Positions 24,501-37,400 of a stretch of 64,000 nt of DNA are shown here, piece after piece. Position numbers and translations under genes: made by a program. Under the pieces are notes generated by a model. The model did no database searches, was not told the origin of the DNA, and saw only the letters and a list, made by a program, of their open reading frames with translations. This DNA is from Adineta ricciae (lineage: Eukaryota > Rotifera > Eurotatoria > Adinetida > Adinetidae). The stretch spans positions 186,001-250,000 of the forward strand of contig CAJNOJ010000080.1 in NCBI GenBank assembly GCA_905250025.1, written 5' to 3'. Within the stretch, counting starts at the first letter, position 1. The number at the start of each line of letters is the position of its first letter.

Positions 24501-27500
24501 GTACTTGGCGTAAGAACCAACTCCATTCCATGTTCATCTTGATGGTATGTAAATTCGGATGTTGGCTGGACAACCATTTCATCGACACTTGATTGTTGAT
24601 GGTCTTCTTCTTCATGTGGCAAATCTGATGACGGTGAAGCACGACTTTCATGGGCATTGCGCTGTTGTTGTTGTTCGAGATGATCTCCTTGCTCCCCATG
24701 CTCACTGATTTGCGGAGAGTGAGAACGAAGTTTCTCACTACTTGATGTTCTTGCTAGCTCATGCTCAAGTTCGATCTCTGTGTGTGGAAAGTTAGACACT
24801 GACGAAACAGAAGTTTGATGGATGTTAGATCGTTGTTCCAAATATTCTTTTTCTTCTTCTTCTGGTTCACTGATGTAAGGAGATTCTTGATGAAGTTTTT
24901 CGACACTTGGCGTTCGCGTCAATCGTTGTTCATGTTCATCTTGTCGATAGGTGAAGTCAGATGATGGATGAACAACTGTATGATCGATGTTAGATTGCTG
25001 TTCAAGCTGTTGTTCCTCTTGTTCTTCGTGTTCACTGAATCGGTGTGAGTTAGAGAGAGATTTTTCAGAGCTTGGTGTTCGTGCCAATTGTTGTTCGTAT
25101 GTCTCGTCTACATGGGTATCATGAGAGAGTGATTGAATCACATTTTCGTGTCGAAGTCTTTCTTGTTCGTAATGATGCTCTTCATGCTGATCTTCTTCTT
25201 GTAATTCTGTTTGCATAGTTGGCTGTTCGTGCTCACTGGGTCGCGGTGATTGAGAATGAGGTTCTTCAACACTTGGAGTTCGCACTAGTTCATGTTTATC
25301 TTCTTCATGTTCGACTACGTTCAAAGGCGTAACTGATATTTGTTCAATCCTTCGCTTTTCTTCTGGAAAATCTTGATCCGTTTGTTCGTCGTCATTGTGC
25401 TCACTTTCTCGTGAAGATTCAATAGTATGTTCGTTGAAGTGGAATGATTCACTTTCGTGTTGAGCTGCGACTGGACTTTCCTCAGCGCTAAGCCGTTTTT
25501 CTTTTTCATACATGTGACTTTGGATGTCTTGAGATGATTCAAGCACATCCTCTTCATGTTTGCTGGATCGTGATGATGTTGTACTAACTTTTCTCGAGAT
25601 TGATTTCTCATCAGTTTCAACGTTTTTGTCAACCGGAACTTCAAATTTCATTTTATCTTCAACTTGATGATCATCTTCTTCGTGTTCACTGGGTTGAGGA
25701 GATTCGGTGTGAGCTCTTTCAGAGCTTCGTCTTGGTTCAAGCTTATGATCATCTTCAATATCACGTCTTTCTTGTTCAAATGTTTCACCAGGTATAATCA
25801 CAGTTCCTTTATCACTGGAAAATTGATCATCTTGATGACCCTTGTCGTCAATTAATGAAGATCTTAGGAAAGCTTGGTCAACGCTAATATGTTGCTGTGA
25901 TGAATAATTTGGTTCTTCATGTTTCTCATCTTCATCTTCAATATGTTCAGTTGATCCAGTGATAATTTGTTGCACACTTGGCTTGCGCTCAAATCTCACT
26001 TCATCTATTGCGACCTTTTCAGAGCTTAGTTCTGACTGCAACTCGTGTCGATCTTGTACATCTGACTCCACTTCATGTTGATCAGCTGAAGTTTCTTCCT
26101 GCTTGATATCTTGTAATGTTCCAATATAAAATTTGCCTGATTGTTGATCTTGTTCTTGTTCGACAGTGGTGTCATCCGAAATTAACTTTTCGTGTGTTTG
26201 GTCGGGAGTACGAATCGATGATTCATGTTCAGTTTCCATTGTTGACGAAGGTTCGAAGATTTTATCTGTACTCCAAGTTCGTTCAATGTGCGATTGATCA
26301 TTTTCATCTCGGTGTTCGTAATCATGTGACACATCTTCTATAGTTTCATCTTCAATCTCTTCAGTCGGCTGTTTTAACTCCATCTCACTAGTAGTAGACT
26401 GTTGTTGAAGTGTTGTGATCGGTGGAAATTCTTCACTAAATCTTCGCTCGGGTCGATACTGTTCGCCATAGACTTCTTTTCTTTGGTTCGATGATTGTAT
26501 CCAATCTTGAGCGTGCGATCGAACTTCATGTGTAATTTTTTCTAATTCACCTGTAGTCTCTTCGATCATTTGTGATTCTTCTTGTGGCCAATTTTCTGTC
26601 TCTTGTCGAGTTAAGATTGTTCGATGTATAACAATAGGTATTTCGGCACTGAATGGCGAGATGGTATCGGGTTCTTCGATTTGAATGGCCGATGATGATA
26701 ATGGAAAATTTTCGATTTCGTGCACGATTTCATATGAAGTTGCAGGCGGATGACGTTGCTCAGTTGTAATAAATGATTCTGCTAAAATCTCTTCATCTTC
26801 TTTTCCCGATTGTTCTTCGATTTTCGTCGGTTTTTTTGTCCACGAAGCAGCAAGCATAAGATCACTCATAATTTCTCGAAGATTATCAATCGATGGTGGT
26901 GGTGATGGTGATCTTAATTGTCGTTCAGCATGTATCGATGGTGCGCGTTCGATAAATAGTGAACGGTGTGGGTCGCCTTCATAGAAAACATCACCCGATA
27001 CCAGCGGACTTTCCGGTATGAGCGGTTTTTCGTGTTCGCTCGTATCTTTGTCTTTGGTCTCCTTGTGATAGAACGAACGATGGATATCACCTTCGTAGAA
27101 GCTGTCTGCACTAATTCGCGCTTCTTCCGGTATGAGATGAGTGGTATGTGTTAATGAAGTTTTCTTTTCTCGAGGAGGTTTATCTCCTTCGAAAAAGACG
27201 TCGCGTGTGATGACAGGATCTTCAGGAATGAGATGAGACTGCGATTGCCGGGGTGACAATAGTCGACCATCGGGCCCACGATGGAAATATTCAGCCATTT
27301 GTTCAGGTGTCCAATCGTTTTCTGCTGATACTTTCGATTCCTGCTCAACAATATCGGTTCTAGTTGATTGCAAATCCTCGATTTTACTTGATTTGATATC
27401 ATTGATAATTCGACGTAACTCGTTGACATTTTGTTCGAATAATTCAATTAAACTATAATCTTCTTGATGAGCATTATTCTGTAAATTTTCGTTGATAGTT

Positions 27501-30500
27501 TGAAATAAATTTTCTAATTCATCTAATTCATATTCAATACGTAATTCATCAGTTTTGCTCAATTGAATATCCGACATAAGTGCTTTCAAATCATGAATTT
27601 TCGTAAGAGTATCTTGGAAGTTTGCTGCAGTAAACTGATTGTTCTTTAAATAGTCAATAATCGAATAAAGTTCATCGATCTTATCGTCGAATTGTTCGAT
27701 TTGGTCTTCAATTTGCAAAAGCGATGAAGAACGAATAGTTTTCATTTCAGATATCTGCTCTTTTACATCAGGAAATGAACGTTGATCTTCCGGTGAGATT
27801 TCAGTCTTCAGATCCTCTTCAATCAACTCTGACGTTGGTTTTATCGGTAATGTAGAGAGATTGCCTGCGGAAGTAACCACTGAATCTTGATGTGTCGACT
27901 TCCCTCTCGTCGGGCTATTTGTTTCTTCGACTACTGACGGCGGAATAACTTCCATTGACCAGCTATTTTCACTTTGTTTTAACTTCTGAAGATGTTTATC
28001 AGCTAAACGTTGAACATTTTCTATCGTTAACGGTTTTTCTTCGACGGGTGGTGGTTGTCGTTTGTTGGGTTCCTCTGCTGCCACGAGTTCCTCTTCAGTT
28101 TCGCTGTCAGTTAAGAATGTTTGATCGAATGCTGGTGGTAATTTAACAGTTGCACGTTTCATGACCGGCGATGAAAACTTCTGTAAATGCGTTTCAGCTT
28201 CGGATACAGGTATTGGTTGTGCGATCCAAAATAAATTCTTCGCTTTAACAAGTAAATACGGGCTTTTCGGAGCTTGAGCATCATAATGGATCTCGACCGA
28301 TTCGGGAATTTCGGGAAATGATTCAATCATTGGCGATGTTTGAACGGCTAACGATTGATTGAATAAACTATGCTTATAGATGTCAAGTGGTGAAGTTGCG
28401 ATATCAACTTTGTGATGTGGTTCAAATTGTTCTTTGAGTGATTCGAGAATGGTACCTGTTACAGCTGTCACACCTTCGTTGACAGCTAAACGTGAACGTA
28501 AAACAGATAGTTCGTGTTCAGCTGTTAACAATTCCGATTGTAATAATGGAGATTCTTTTTCGAGAAGATTTGTAATGCTCTGTTCGAATGTTAATGTATT
28601 TGGTAATGGTAATCGCCGTTGATGAACTGGTGATTGCGGTATCATATCTATTCGAGATGGTCTCGTTGATGCATTTGTGCCTTCATATTGTGACATCGAT
28701 GACGAAAGATTCGATTCTGCGTTAGCGGTCATATGAGGTGAAGAAGAAGTAGGAGAAGAAAGAGAAGGAGGAACAGCAGTAGAAGAAGGAGAAGTAGAAG
28801 AGATTAATAATGATGCAGCTTTTGATGATGACGATGGCGTTTCTTCTCCTTTGTCGGTAAGAATAGCTGTAAACAATAGAAAACAAGGAAAATCGAGAGA
28901 TGTGGTAGCTTAATAGAGACTGTATCCTTTTTTGATTCTGCTGCTTATTCTTTGTGATGAATTTGATCGGACAGAGAACGAGAACAAAAACTGGAATGAA
29001 GAAGACAAAATCTGTCGAACATACACGAAATTGAATCTATTTTTAGAAATTCAAATCAGATATTACATTAAATCAAATTCGAAGAGAATGGACGCGAGAC
29101 ATGTGATACAGTCTGTCCCGTTATGAAAAGAAGAAGAAGAAGGACGAAGACTCCCTATCATATCATTGTTTGAAAACATTGATGGAAAGAAAATGTACAC
29201 TGTCGAAAAACGGAAGCGAGAGCTGTACATCATACCAAGAACATCGTATTACGTTCTCGTATCGTTTCACTCGATAGATTGACTGAAATGTAGAGCAAGA
29301 TAAATGTGTCACGATGTTAGTGGGAAGAATCAAATCCATGCGTTAAGTTTCGTTCCAAAATTATTTTTTATAACTACATGCGAATATTTTGTTATGCTAT
29401 TCCATAATCATAACCCACCCCATTCTCAAAAATCATGCATTTTTTTTTCAAATCTGATTGCTTACGTTATGAAGTTCTCGATTCATCTTGAACTAGAATA
29501 ATCATGTCAATTAGATAATGAAGTTTTTTTGAATTTCACATGCAATTTTTCGTTACTAACGCTAGTTTACTTAGTGGTAATAGCAGTAGCAGCAGGATCA
29601 ATAGAACTTAAAAGTATCTAATGAACTAATATCTTACCTTCTTTATTCGAAGTAGTTGTTGATTGCTCAGTAGCACTGGTACTGCTCTCCAGATGGTCTA
29701 AATGAAGGAAAAAAAGAAATTATTAAATGAAAATCTTGTTTAACTCAGCGAATGAGTTTCAGATAGAATAGTCTTCATGCGCACTCAATTTCACCTTCAA
29801 ACATGCGTGTACGCAAACATCATTGCCAATGGAGATTACATTTGTAATCATCAAAAATGGGCTGTGAAGATGAAACATCATATTTATTAACTAAATGGAT
29901 CTTACATTCATTTGTCTCGAAGAAAGACCTCAAGTTCACCTTACATTGATAGAAAAAAATGTGCTTTTCTGATTACTAGTGTATATTTAGATATAGATAT
30001 TTAGAGAGAGAAAGAGAACGCGAGCGTTTTCATGTGCATGCGCTGAACATTAGACAAAAGGGTTATGGTTGAAGCATGCCAGGACAAAGATCAATCAATC
30101 GTTTCGTGCTGGTATAGTTGCATGAAATGCAATCTATCTAATGCGCTTCTACCTTCGGGCGATCGAAATGGTTCGGTCGATGTTAATACCGGCATTTCGA
30201 CATCATATGATTCAACAAGATCTTCATCGCTTATATCTGAATTCATACGCGCTGCAGACAATGTTGAATTACTCGAAGTAACGTTCGTATTAGCACCTTG
30301 AGCGGTCACGTAGGTAGCTGTTGATGACGATGCTTGTGACGTATCTGCGGTTTCGTATATTGTCGATATAGACGATGCACTTGTTGGTGCAACCGATGTA
30401 GCTGTTTCCGAAGTGGTTAACGATGGCGGAAGTACCGGAGGAAATGGATGTTGTGTATCGTCATTGAGACTTCCATATGAACCATGTAAATTATCATAAT

Positions 30501-31445
30501 CAGATAGTAGTGAACGTGCGGGTGTTGCACTACCTGTATTCAACTGTTGCGCGATGGGTGTATCGAACGGACTAATGTCATTTGAGTCAACGCTACTCTC
30601 CTTACTACTGGTCAGTAAAGTTTTTGAACGATCGGACGTTACACTGTTAGGCATTAGCGTTGAAGTACTTGTGGAAAGTTCTTCTTCGTCCGATTGCAGA
30701 TTTGTTGTCGATGATGTTAGTTCAGGCTGTGGTGGACTGATAACAGTCACAGAGGTTGTTATTTTTGGAGTTGATTTCGTTGTCACAATATCGAGTAAGG
30801 GTGAAGCGGTTTTCGTGGTATTCGAACCTGAGTCAACTGAAACGAGTGTTAGCGGACGTGTTATCGGTGAAGCAGAGGACTCATCCGATGCCGACGTAGT
30901 CTCAGGTAATGTCGGTGGATCGTCACGCGGTAGTTTACTTGTTGAGGATGTTTGTACTGAAACTTTTATTGGTAATGCTTGTTGTTTGTTATTTGCACTT
31001 GAATTGAGATTATTTGTAGTTTGATCATGTTTTTCAAATGCTTTTTCGGCTTGCTGCAAAATATTCTCAGTCATGTGTTTTGCAAATTCTGTAATTTCGT
31101 TTGGTGCTGAAGGTAGTTCAGATGACTGTTCGGTTACATCATTTGATGTCGTAGATGTGATACTCAATGGTTCACTGATCGATTTTGTTATCACTGGTGA
31201 ATCCGTGATTAGAGTGACTCTTGCTGGATCAACAGTGAATGGTTCTACAGTTTCGTTAAGAACGAGTTTTTCATCGTTCAGTTCGTTACTGTTTGACGGC
31301 TGTTGAATGTAAATCGGCGGAGCAGATGCTTGTCGAAGAATATTCATGTCCGTGTCATTTTCAGATATAATACCAAATGTATCGACAAGATTTAGAACTT
31401 TCTTTACGACATTATCAGTTTGTTGAATGAGTGTAGGATCGGTAC

Positions 31446-31481
<36 letters not shown>

Positions 31482-34400
31482 TACTACTAGCACCATACAA
31501 AGAGAAATGTCTTGGCGGTTTTGCAGGTGGTGAACTAATCTCAGTAGATGAGGATGAACCTGATTCATCGCCATGGCGAGGTGGTTTAGCTGGCGGTGGT
31601 GTTAATGGAAGAGAAGTAGTTGATTCAGTTGAATCAACAGGGGCTTCGGCTAGTAATGGTTCGGAAGTCTCATTTACATTCGCTGATCGAATCGATATTG
31701 CCTGTGCTGCTTGTAGTTCGTTGTTACTTATATCAACGGATTTCTTTTTTGTCATCATCGACTTTTTCAATGGTTTCACAACAGCATGTTTCAATGCATG
31801 TGCTAATGCACGTGCTTGATCGGGTATTATTTTCGATTTTATCAAGCGTTCACCCACGGCAGGTGCTGCTTGAGCGGACACAGCACGTGTAGGTGCTGGA
31901 AAGAAATTAGCAGTTAGGAAAAACAAGTTCGACAAGAAGAAGAAAAAACTTGGGATGAAACTTACGAATATCATCAAGTAATTGAGCTGTTTGTTCAGCT
32001 AACTGCTCGGTTGCTGTTACTGTCGTTTGTGCTTGTAACACATCTTCATCTAATTTGTTGAGATCCAATTTAGCTGGAGAAACATAAGTTTGTTGAACGA
32101 TAGTATCCATAACAGGCGGAACAGGTTTTGATAATGGTTCATTTTCTGTTAAGATTGGCGTTGGTTCCTTAGCTATATGAACGACACTAATGTCATCGTG
32201 TCGTTGAACTGGTGGTCTGGCCTTTGCGTAAGCTTGAATGGAAAAAAGTGAGTAGTTAGAAATGCTTACTAAGAATGCTTCGAGGAAGAGGGAGAAAATG
32301 TTGGTTGCTAGCTCTCGATAGATTCAATAGATTTGTTCAACCAAAAGAATCAGAAGTTTTCTTGCTTTGCCTGGCAAACGTCTTTTATTTTTCTGTTTAA
32401 TACTACACAGGATATGTGGAGTTTTCTCATCTTGAAAAGAAAATTCGCAAATCATCTAGCAGCAGTCAGCTTATCAACGAATTATTACGTCAATTATGAT
32501 CACTAATCGAAAAACATCCCTTTAATTACAAAAATATAACATTGATGTCGTTGTGCATTATTTTGATTCGATGTGGAATATTCATTAAGTCGAACAACGC
32601 TATGCTCATTCTTGTTCTCTTTATTCCTATAATTGGATGTTTAGAAATGAAAAGAAAACTTCTTCTTCTTCTTCTTTTCTTTCTCCTGAGACAAACTCTT
32701 AGTAGATGATTCTAACAAGCTCATGAATAGAACGAAGAAACTAATCATACGTGGTGATAATGGTGTGATGCGTCCTTCGCCAATATCTGCGCTTCGTCGT
32801 TTTCCTGTCGAATCATCATGATCAGCTGAAAATAGAAATGCAATTATGAGACATGAGTTATGTGGAGATCAAAACAACAAATATAAAAAGAAAAATCAGA
32901 GCAAACTCGATCAAGGCTGCATGCAAAATAGAGAACACATCAAGCTGAAAAGAACCTTTATCACGTGTCAGACGATTCAATTTGTCTCTGAGACTTTCAA
33001 GATGTGTCAGTTCGAACGGATGAGCGTAACAACTCAATGGTGTCATCGATCCTGATTTGCTAAATGGTTGATAGATGGAATAATAGCCACCATAACGTGA
33101 TGCTGGTGTTGGTGCTTTACTTGAATCAACAAAATGTAAGGGAGCATCACGTTCACCTGGGAAAATACATAGAAACAACATTGACGACAGTAACAACAAC
33201 GACAACAACAAAAGCTAAAGATGCGCCTGTCTATTTTCATCAATCTACGAGACAACATTTAGACAATATTTATCGGTATGAACCTAATTTTCTATCGGAA
33301 ATCTTTGCATTTATAATCGTATCTGCACTTGATGTTGATGATGATGAAGGAATATGTTCTCTCGATATATCTCTTTTAACCATCTTAAGTGGTTCTAATT
33401 GTTTAAATTGTAAAGTTGGATTCTGTTGAGAAGAGAGTTTCTCAGTTGTTTGTTCTCCTACATCTTCTTCAGTCGATTCTTCGTATGTGATCGTTTTTAT
33501 TATTGTCCGTGAACGATTTCCATGATCAATGGTAACATCTTGAGAGTTTTCGAAAGAAAACACACATTTATCGAAATATTCTCATGAAAACAAAAATTTT
33601 TCTATTCTCATTCTGTTCTATTTTCGTTAACTTACTAGATCTTCCATAACGACGGCGTTCATATTCTTCATCACTTTCAAAGCCTTCATCAAACTAAATA
33701 AAGAAAAAGAACACAACGATTATATGCAAGTTGAGCATAGAAAAAAACATACGCGACGTCCACCATATCCTGATCCTTCAATACTGCCACCGCGACTTGT
33801 TAAACGAGCTTTAGCAACTTCTTTCTCGGCGGCATCAGTTACCCATTCGATGTTAAAGACACAATTGTGCACAATATTTTCTTTACCAATTTTACGTAAA
33901 GCTTGTTGAAGGCAGTTACCTAACGAAAGATACTGAATGAGACAGACTTTCAGCCAGAGATTTTCGTACCTGTTGCATCAGTGCCGCGTGATTTAAGCCA
34001 GTAACGTAACATATGCAAAGCAGCATTTTGTCCATATTCATCCATCAATTTTGTCACTTCTTCTTCAGTAAGTTCGAGTTCAGCAGCAAGTGTTGGCCAT
34101 TCTGAGCCAAGTGATTTCGCGATGTCAGTTAGACGAATTTCACCTTTTCGATACATGTCATCAGATCGCCAACCTACACAAAATCTTTCGTAGATCCATT
34201 CACGTACTTCAATTCCGAGCACTCACTTTCTGAACGTGGTTCACGATCAACAGAATGAAGATTTCGAAGGCGTTCCTCGTGCTAAATCAAACTCCAATCA
34301 AATCAAAGCAACTTACTACGACAACTAAACTTACTCCAAGTGCATCCTAGAAAAACGAAATAAAAATAATGTTAGAACAACGAATCATCAACTGATGTCA

Positions 34401-37400
34401 TACCTTATCATAAGATGGTAGGATGATATTCAAATTGCAGATCGGTTGTAGTGTTTGTGGATCAACAGCAGTGTTCGATGGTGCATGACCATTTGTCATT
34501 GTGACTGATGATGTTCTTGGGATAGGTGTTAACTTTCCATTATCTTTAGAGAAAACAACACGTCCCGATGGTTCTTGTTGCTGATCACGTATTCGAATAA
34601 CACACGGCAAACGATTTTCTCGAAATGCTCGAAATGTAAATGTTAATTGTTCATTCGTTTTTGTAATTGTTTGTAAATTAGTCGATTGCAAATCCAAATA
34701 GATCGTATTTCCGTTAACAACTTCCACTTCCCTGGATTTGGCGATTTCAATGAAATGTTCTTGCATTTCTAATGTTTTGTTTTCTTTATCGTCGGTGATA
34801 CAGAAAAGACGTGCTAATGCTTCATTGGGATCATTTCGTTTTGCAAAAACAACAAAACGAGACATATACGGGACGGCAGACGCTTCGCGATAGATTTCAT
34901 GAGCTAGTTTTAGAACGTCAGGTACACCTTGCGCATCGATTAGCCAAAATCTATTAACGAAAGAACTTGATGTGAGTCAATGCTGATAAAAATATAACTG
35001 TAGTACTCTGGTAGGAATCTCAACAAGCTTTTATGTCCTATATTCAGAAAATATTATTCACGCCTACACGCATTTCAATGCTCACAATCGGAAATGATTC
35101 GTCGGAAGGACACCAAAGTAGTAAAAATAGATTTCTACTAAAAGAATGCTCTATCGATTGATGCGCTCATTGTATTCTTCTCGGGCAATTCAATCAACAG
35201 TAAAGCGCCATCGAAAGATCCTCATATTCTTCATTAATAATCTATATGGTAACTAGACATGCTCATATTTTCTTCGAACGTCGTTACCTGGCTGAAACTG
35301 TTGTTGTAAACGTCGCACAGTCGTTGGAGAATGTCAATGGGGTGTGTCCTGTGATATCGTCGAACTGTGCGGCATGTGTACCACCCGTAATGCTGCATAA
35401 TAATCGTAATGTTTGAGAATCACTGGTGTATGCATTGCCATGCTGTGCATCTTTCGAAGTACCTTGCTTGTTTGCTTTCGTTGGCAATGGAATTGTTACG
35501 GTAATTGGTTTGTGAAATTTTCTTCGACGTGGCTCGACTGTGACGACAGGGCTAACGTTGACACGTGATCCGTAGACATGTTGAATCGTTTGCGAGGAAA
35601 TCGGTAAAACGTGAAGTGAGACACGAATGCGTTTTTGTAAAGCTTTTTCAGGTACATGAGCTTGACATGATGGAATTATTGTTGATGTTAAGAGACCACC
35701 ACGCTCATCGACAAAATGCGATTCCTGATGTAGTCGTGATATCAATGCAAAATAACGCGGAAAATCGTTAGTGATAATACGAGTTATTCGACGTGAATTG
35801 AGTTGCTCAGTAGATTCGAGTCCTGACATGAAGAGAGGAAATGTAGACAAGAAATATCAGATAAGGATGCTCACCTTCGGATTCGAAAGCATCACCAAGT
35901 GTTTCACGCACAGCTTCATCTGTGATTGGACCCGTATGTTCTGTCCATTTTTCACCGTTATCACTTCGTAGGACGATAATTTCGCGTTCATGATTTCGTA
36001 ATGAAGCAAAGTGAGGAATTTCAAGAATGACAGGCCTAGGAAAGCAAAGGCAAAAATCATCATTATCATCATCGTCATTAGTTTAAAATATTCTCTGAAG
36101 TCTTCAATGGATTTCATCAAATGGTGACATTGAAAACAAAAGCTAATATCCCAGATGACACTTGCATATGACAACTATCATGAGAATATACCTCGAACAA
36201 AATATTTTTCTTATTACTGGATAAAACTGAATAATTCTTGGAGATTTGATTTCATTAAGCTAGACTTACCCAAGAAATTTGCAATTCACAGGTCCAACTT
36301 CCAAAACTCTTGCTGCTAATGCTTCCCCTTCGTTAATCGGTGGAGGTACGACTAGTTTATCACGTTTGACGAATCGACATGTAATTCTTGTCGGCATACT
36401 GGCACGTTTGGGTGGAATAATAACCCGTACACCCGAATGTCGACATCCACGCATAGCACCACCACGAGCATCGACCAAAAAGCTCACCAAAAATCTACAT
36501 AGACATCAACCAGTCTATAAACTATATCATTAGCATAGGCCGCACAAGAAAAAAACAGAGGCAAATAGCTGTCAATGAGTTTAAGGAGATTAGTAGTTTA
36601 GTTTGAAAAAAAAACAAACTAAGCATGTGTGAGAACTTACGATCGATAATAAAAACGATCCCTAGAAAGACATAACAGATACACATCACACTCATGCTGA
36701 TCGATAGGTTTCGTGCGAGGCGCATTGAATCGAAGATGAAGGCGAGAAGTTGGAAAAAGTTTACTCACCCTCCATGTCGTGGTCGACTAATCATCTCATT
36801 ATCGGCAGGCATTGTTTGAGAAACTTTTATTGGCGTTTGTGAATGATCGAGAAGATTATCTCGACTTTCATTCCAATTATCTTTTGTTGCTAATGCTGGA
36901 TATTCGGAATCTTCCTGCAAATAAAACATCGAGATTAAAAAAGGAAATTCGATACGAGTCGATTGATTTACTTTAACAAATGATGTTGGATGAAGTTTAT
37001 TCTCTTCGGTTTCATTCATGAGAACACCTTCGCGTAAGTATTGCATATGCACATTTGAACTAGCATCACCAAGCATGTCTACAGATGAAGAGAAAAAAAA
37101 GAACGTCGGTTACAAAAGACGGTCTGCAATTGATATAGTGGATAATTAGCAGCATTCATGCGCGCGTATCTGCTGGGGATAGAGGAGAAAAAAGGAAGCA
37201 GAGGATGTTCATTTCTGATCATTCATTCGTTTGACAAGCAGAAACAAAAATGTTCAAACTGCAGACATACGACTACCTTGAGTCGTTTTTTGTTGAGACT
37301 TTAAATTGTTTACGGCTCTCGGCATATCAAAATATCCGAGTTCAGGATAGACAATATCATCTTCATCTGTTTTCCTATCTTCTAGACAAGTAGATGATAT

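Noticed and set aside
22470-25290. Tandem repeats as a CRISPR-like or satellite array
   Set aside because: Units lie in a continuous reading frame, vary in length and sequence as protein repeats do, and the organism is eukaryotic.
25664-25855. Plus-strand open frames repeated at 12-203 and 25664-25855
   Set aside because: Antisense shadows of the giant exon, present twice only because the block is duplicated.
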